6,180 nucleotides of DNA, taken from assembly GCA_035258605.1 (NCBI GenBank), contig DATFXD010000127.1, positions 1-6,180 of the forward strand, in the 5' to 3' direction. The DNA comes from AWTP1-13 sp035258605 (GTDB lineage: Bacteria > Pseudomonadota > Alphaproteobacteria > Rhizobiales > Hyphomicrobiaceae). Below, in pieces: positions 5,986 to 6,180 of the stretch. The notes under the pieces were generated by a model. That model did not search any database. It was not told the DNA's origin and saw only the letters and a list, made by a program, of their open reading frames with translations. The translations under genes and the position numbers were made by a program. Position 1 is the stretch's first letter; the number at the start of each line of letters is the position of its first letter.

Positions 5986-6180
5986 TGCATGTCCCGGTAC
6001 GGGTTTGATTGGGCGCCGCGTGTCAAGAGCCGTTCCCGGCTGACGCGGCGGCGCGGTTCATTCATTGCCAATGGCGAACCAATCGCTCGCGTGATCCGCC
6101 GCGCGCGATTGGCGAGGCTCGCGGCATCCCGCTCACCCGTGCGGCCTCCCTGCCAAGCCGGAATGCATCGCATCCAGCAA
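5986..6180 (-). promoter_or_regulatory. Upstream region of the TerC gene
   Basis: Read on the minus strand, TTGACA (complement of 6021-6026) is a perfect -35 box, but the hexamer 17 bases on (5998-6003, reading CCCGTA) is a poor -10, and the transcript would then start almost at the ATG. A promoter further upstream would include the 6079-6112 inverted repeat in the leader. No protein-like frame is evident in this stretch. Confidence 0.25.
6079..6112. repeat. 13-bp imperfect inverted repeat upstream of the TerC gene
   Basis: CCAATCGC-T-CGCG (6079-6091) faces CGCG-C-GCGATTGG (6100-6112) across an 8-base loop, with one mismatch in 13 pairs. It lies about 94 to 127 bases before the TerC start. 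It could be a leader hairpin, the terminator of an upstream minus-strand gene, or a protein-binding site. Confidence 0.5.

Noticed and set aside
5961..6173. 70-codon minus-strand frame upstream of TerC
   Set aside because: It overlaps the TerC start, is Arg-rich and has no motif; the inverted repeat lies inside it.
5986..6180. Manganese (yybP-ykoY) riboswitch before the TerC gene
   Set aside because: The conserved core loops could not be found by eye on the minus strand; only a plain inverted repeat is visible. A covariance search is needed to exclude it fully.
1..6180. CRISPR array, tRNA, rRNA, insertion sequence or phage attachment site
   Set aside because: No regularly spaced repeats, cloverleaf, transposase motif or matching terminal repeats were seen.

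Overview
The window looks like chromosomal DNA from a GC-rich alphaproteobacterium, most likely a Mesorhizobium-like member of the Rhizobiales. This rests on base composition, protein style and the set of families present; no rRNA or other taxonomic marker is in the window. Six protein genes are well supported and a seventh is moderately supported.

Left part (1 to about 2470), accessory in character. The first 700 bases hold no convincing gene. Then come a SUKH/SMI1-KNR4 domain protein (709-1089) and a small protein that resembles the barstar RNase-inhibitor family (1168-1455). Both families are typical immunity proteins of polymorphic-toxin systems, but no toxin gene is visible here. A 200-base gap with a possible coding remnant follows, and then an NP-I (PNP/UDP) nucleoside phosphorylase gene (1663-2466). 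The barstar-like gene is clearly less GC-rich than the genes to its right (hand counts: 130/240 against 158/240), which suits acquired DNA.

Middle part (2835-5234), a tight three-gene operon on the plus strand. It encodes a Tat-exported metallo-beta-lactamase-fold zinc hydrolase, a secreted SoxY-SoxZ fusion carrier with an internal GGC cysteine, and a secreted rhodanese-like protein with a C-x3-C-W motif. These match the partner families known around PQQ-dependent (quinoprotein) alcohol dehydrogenases, the 'quinoprotein relay' set. All three are predicted to act in the periplasm. No dehydrogenase, cytochrome c or PQQ gene lies within the window, so the partner enzyme must be outside it or elsewhere in the genome.

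Right part (5308-6180). A TerC/YjbE-type membrane protein, probably for metal-ion (perhaps Mn2+) export, is encoded on the minus strand and converges on the operon. A perfect 9-bp inverted repeat sits between the two 3' ends. A 13-bp imperfect inverted repeat lies in the upstream region of the TerC gene; it does not visibly match the manganese riboswitch that often precedes this family.
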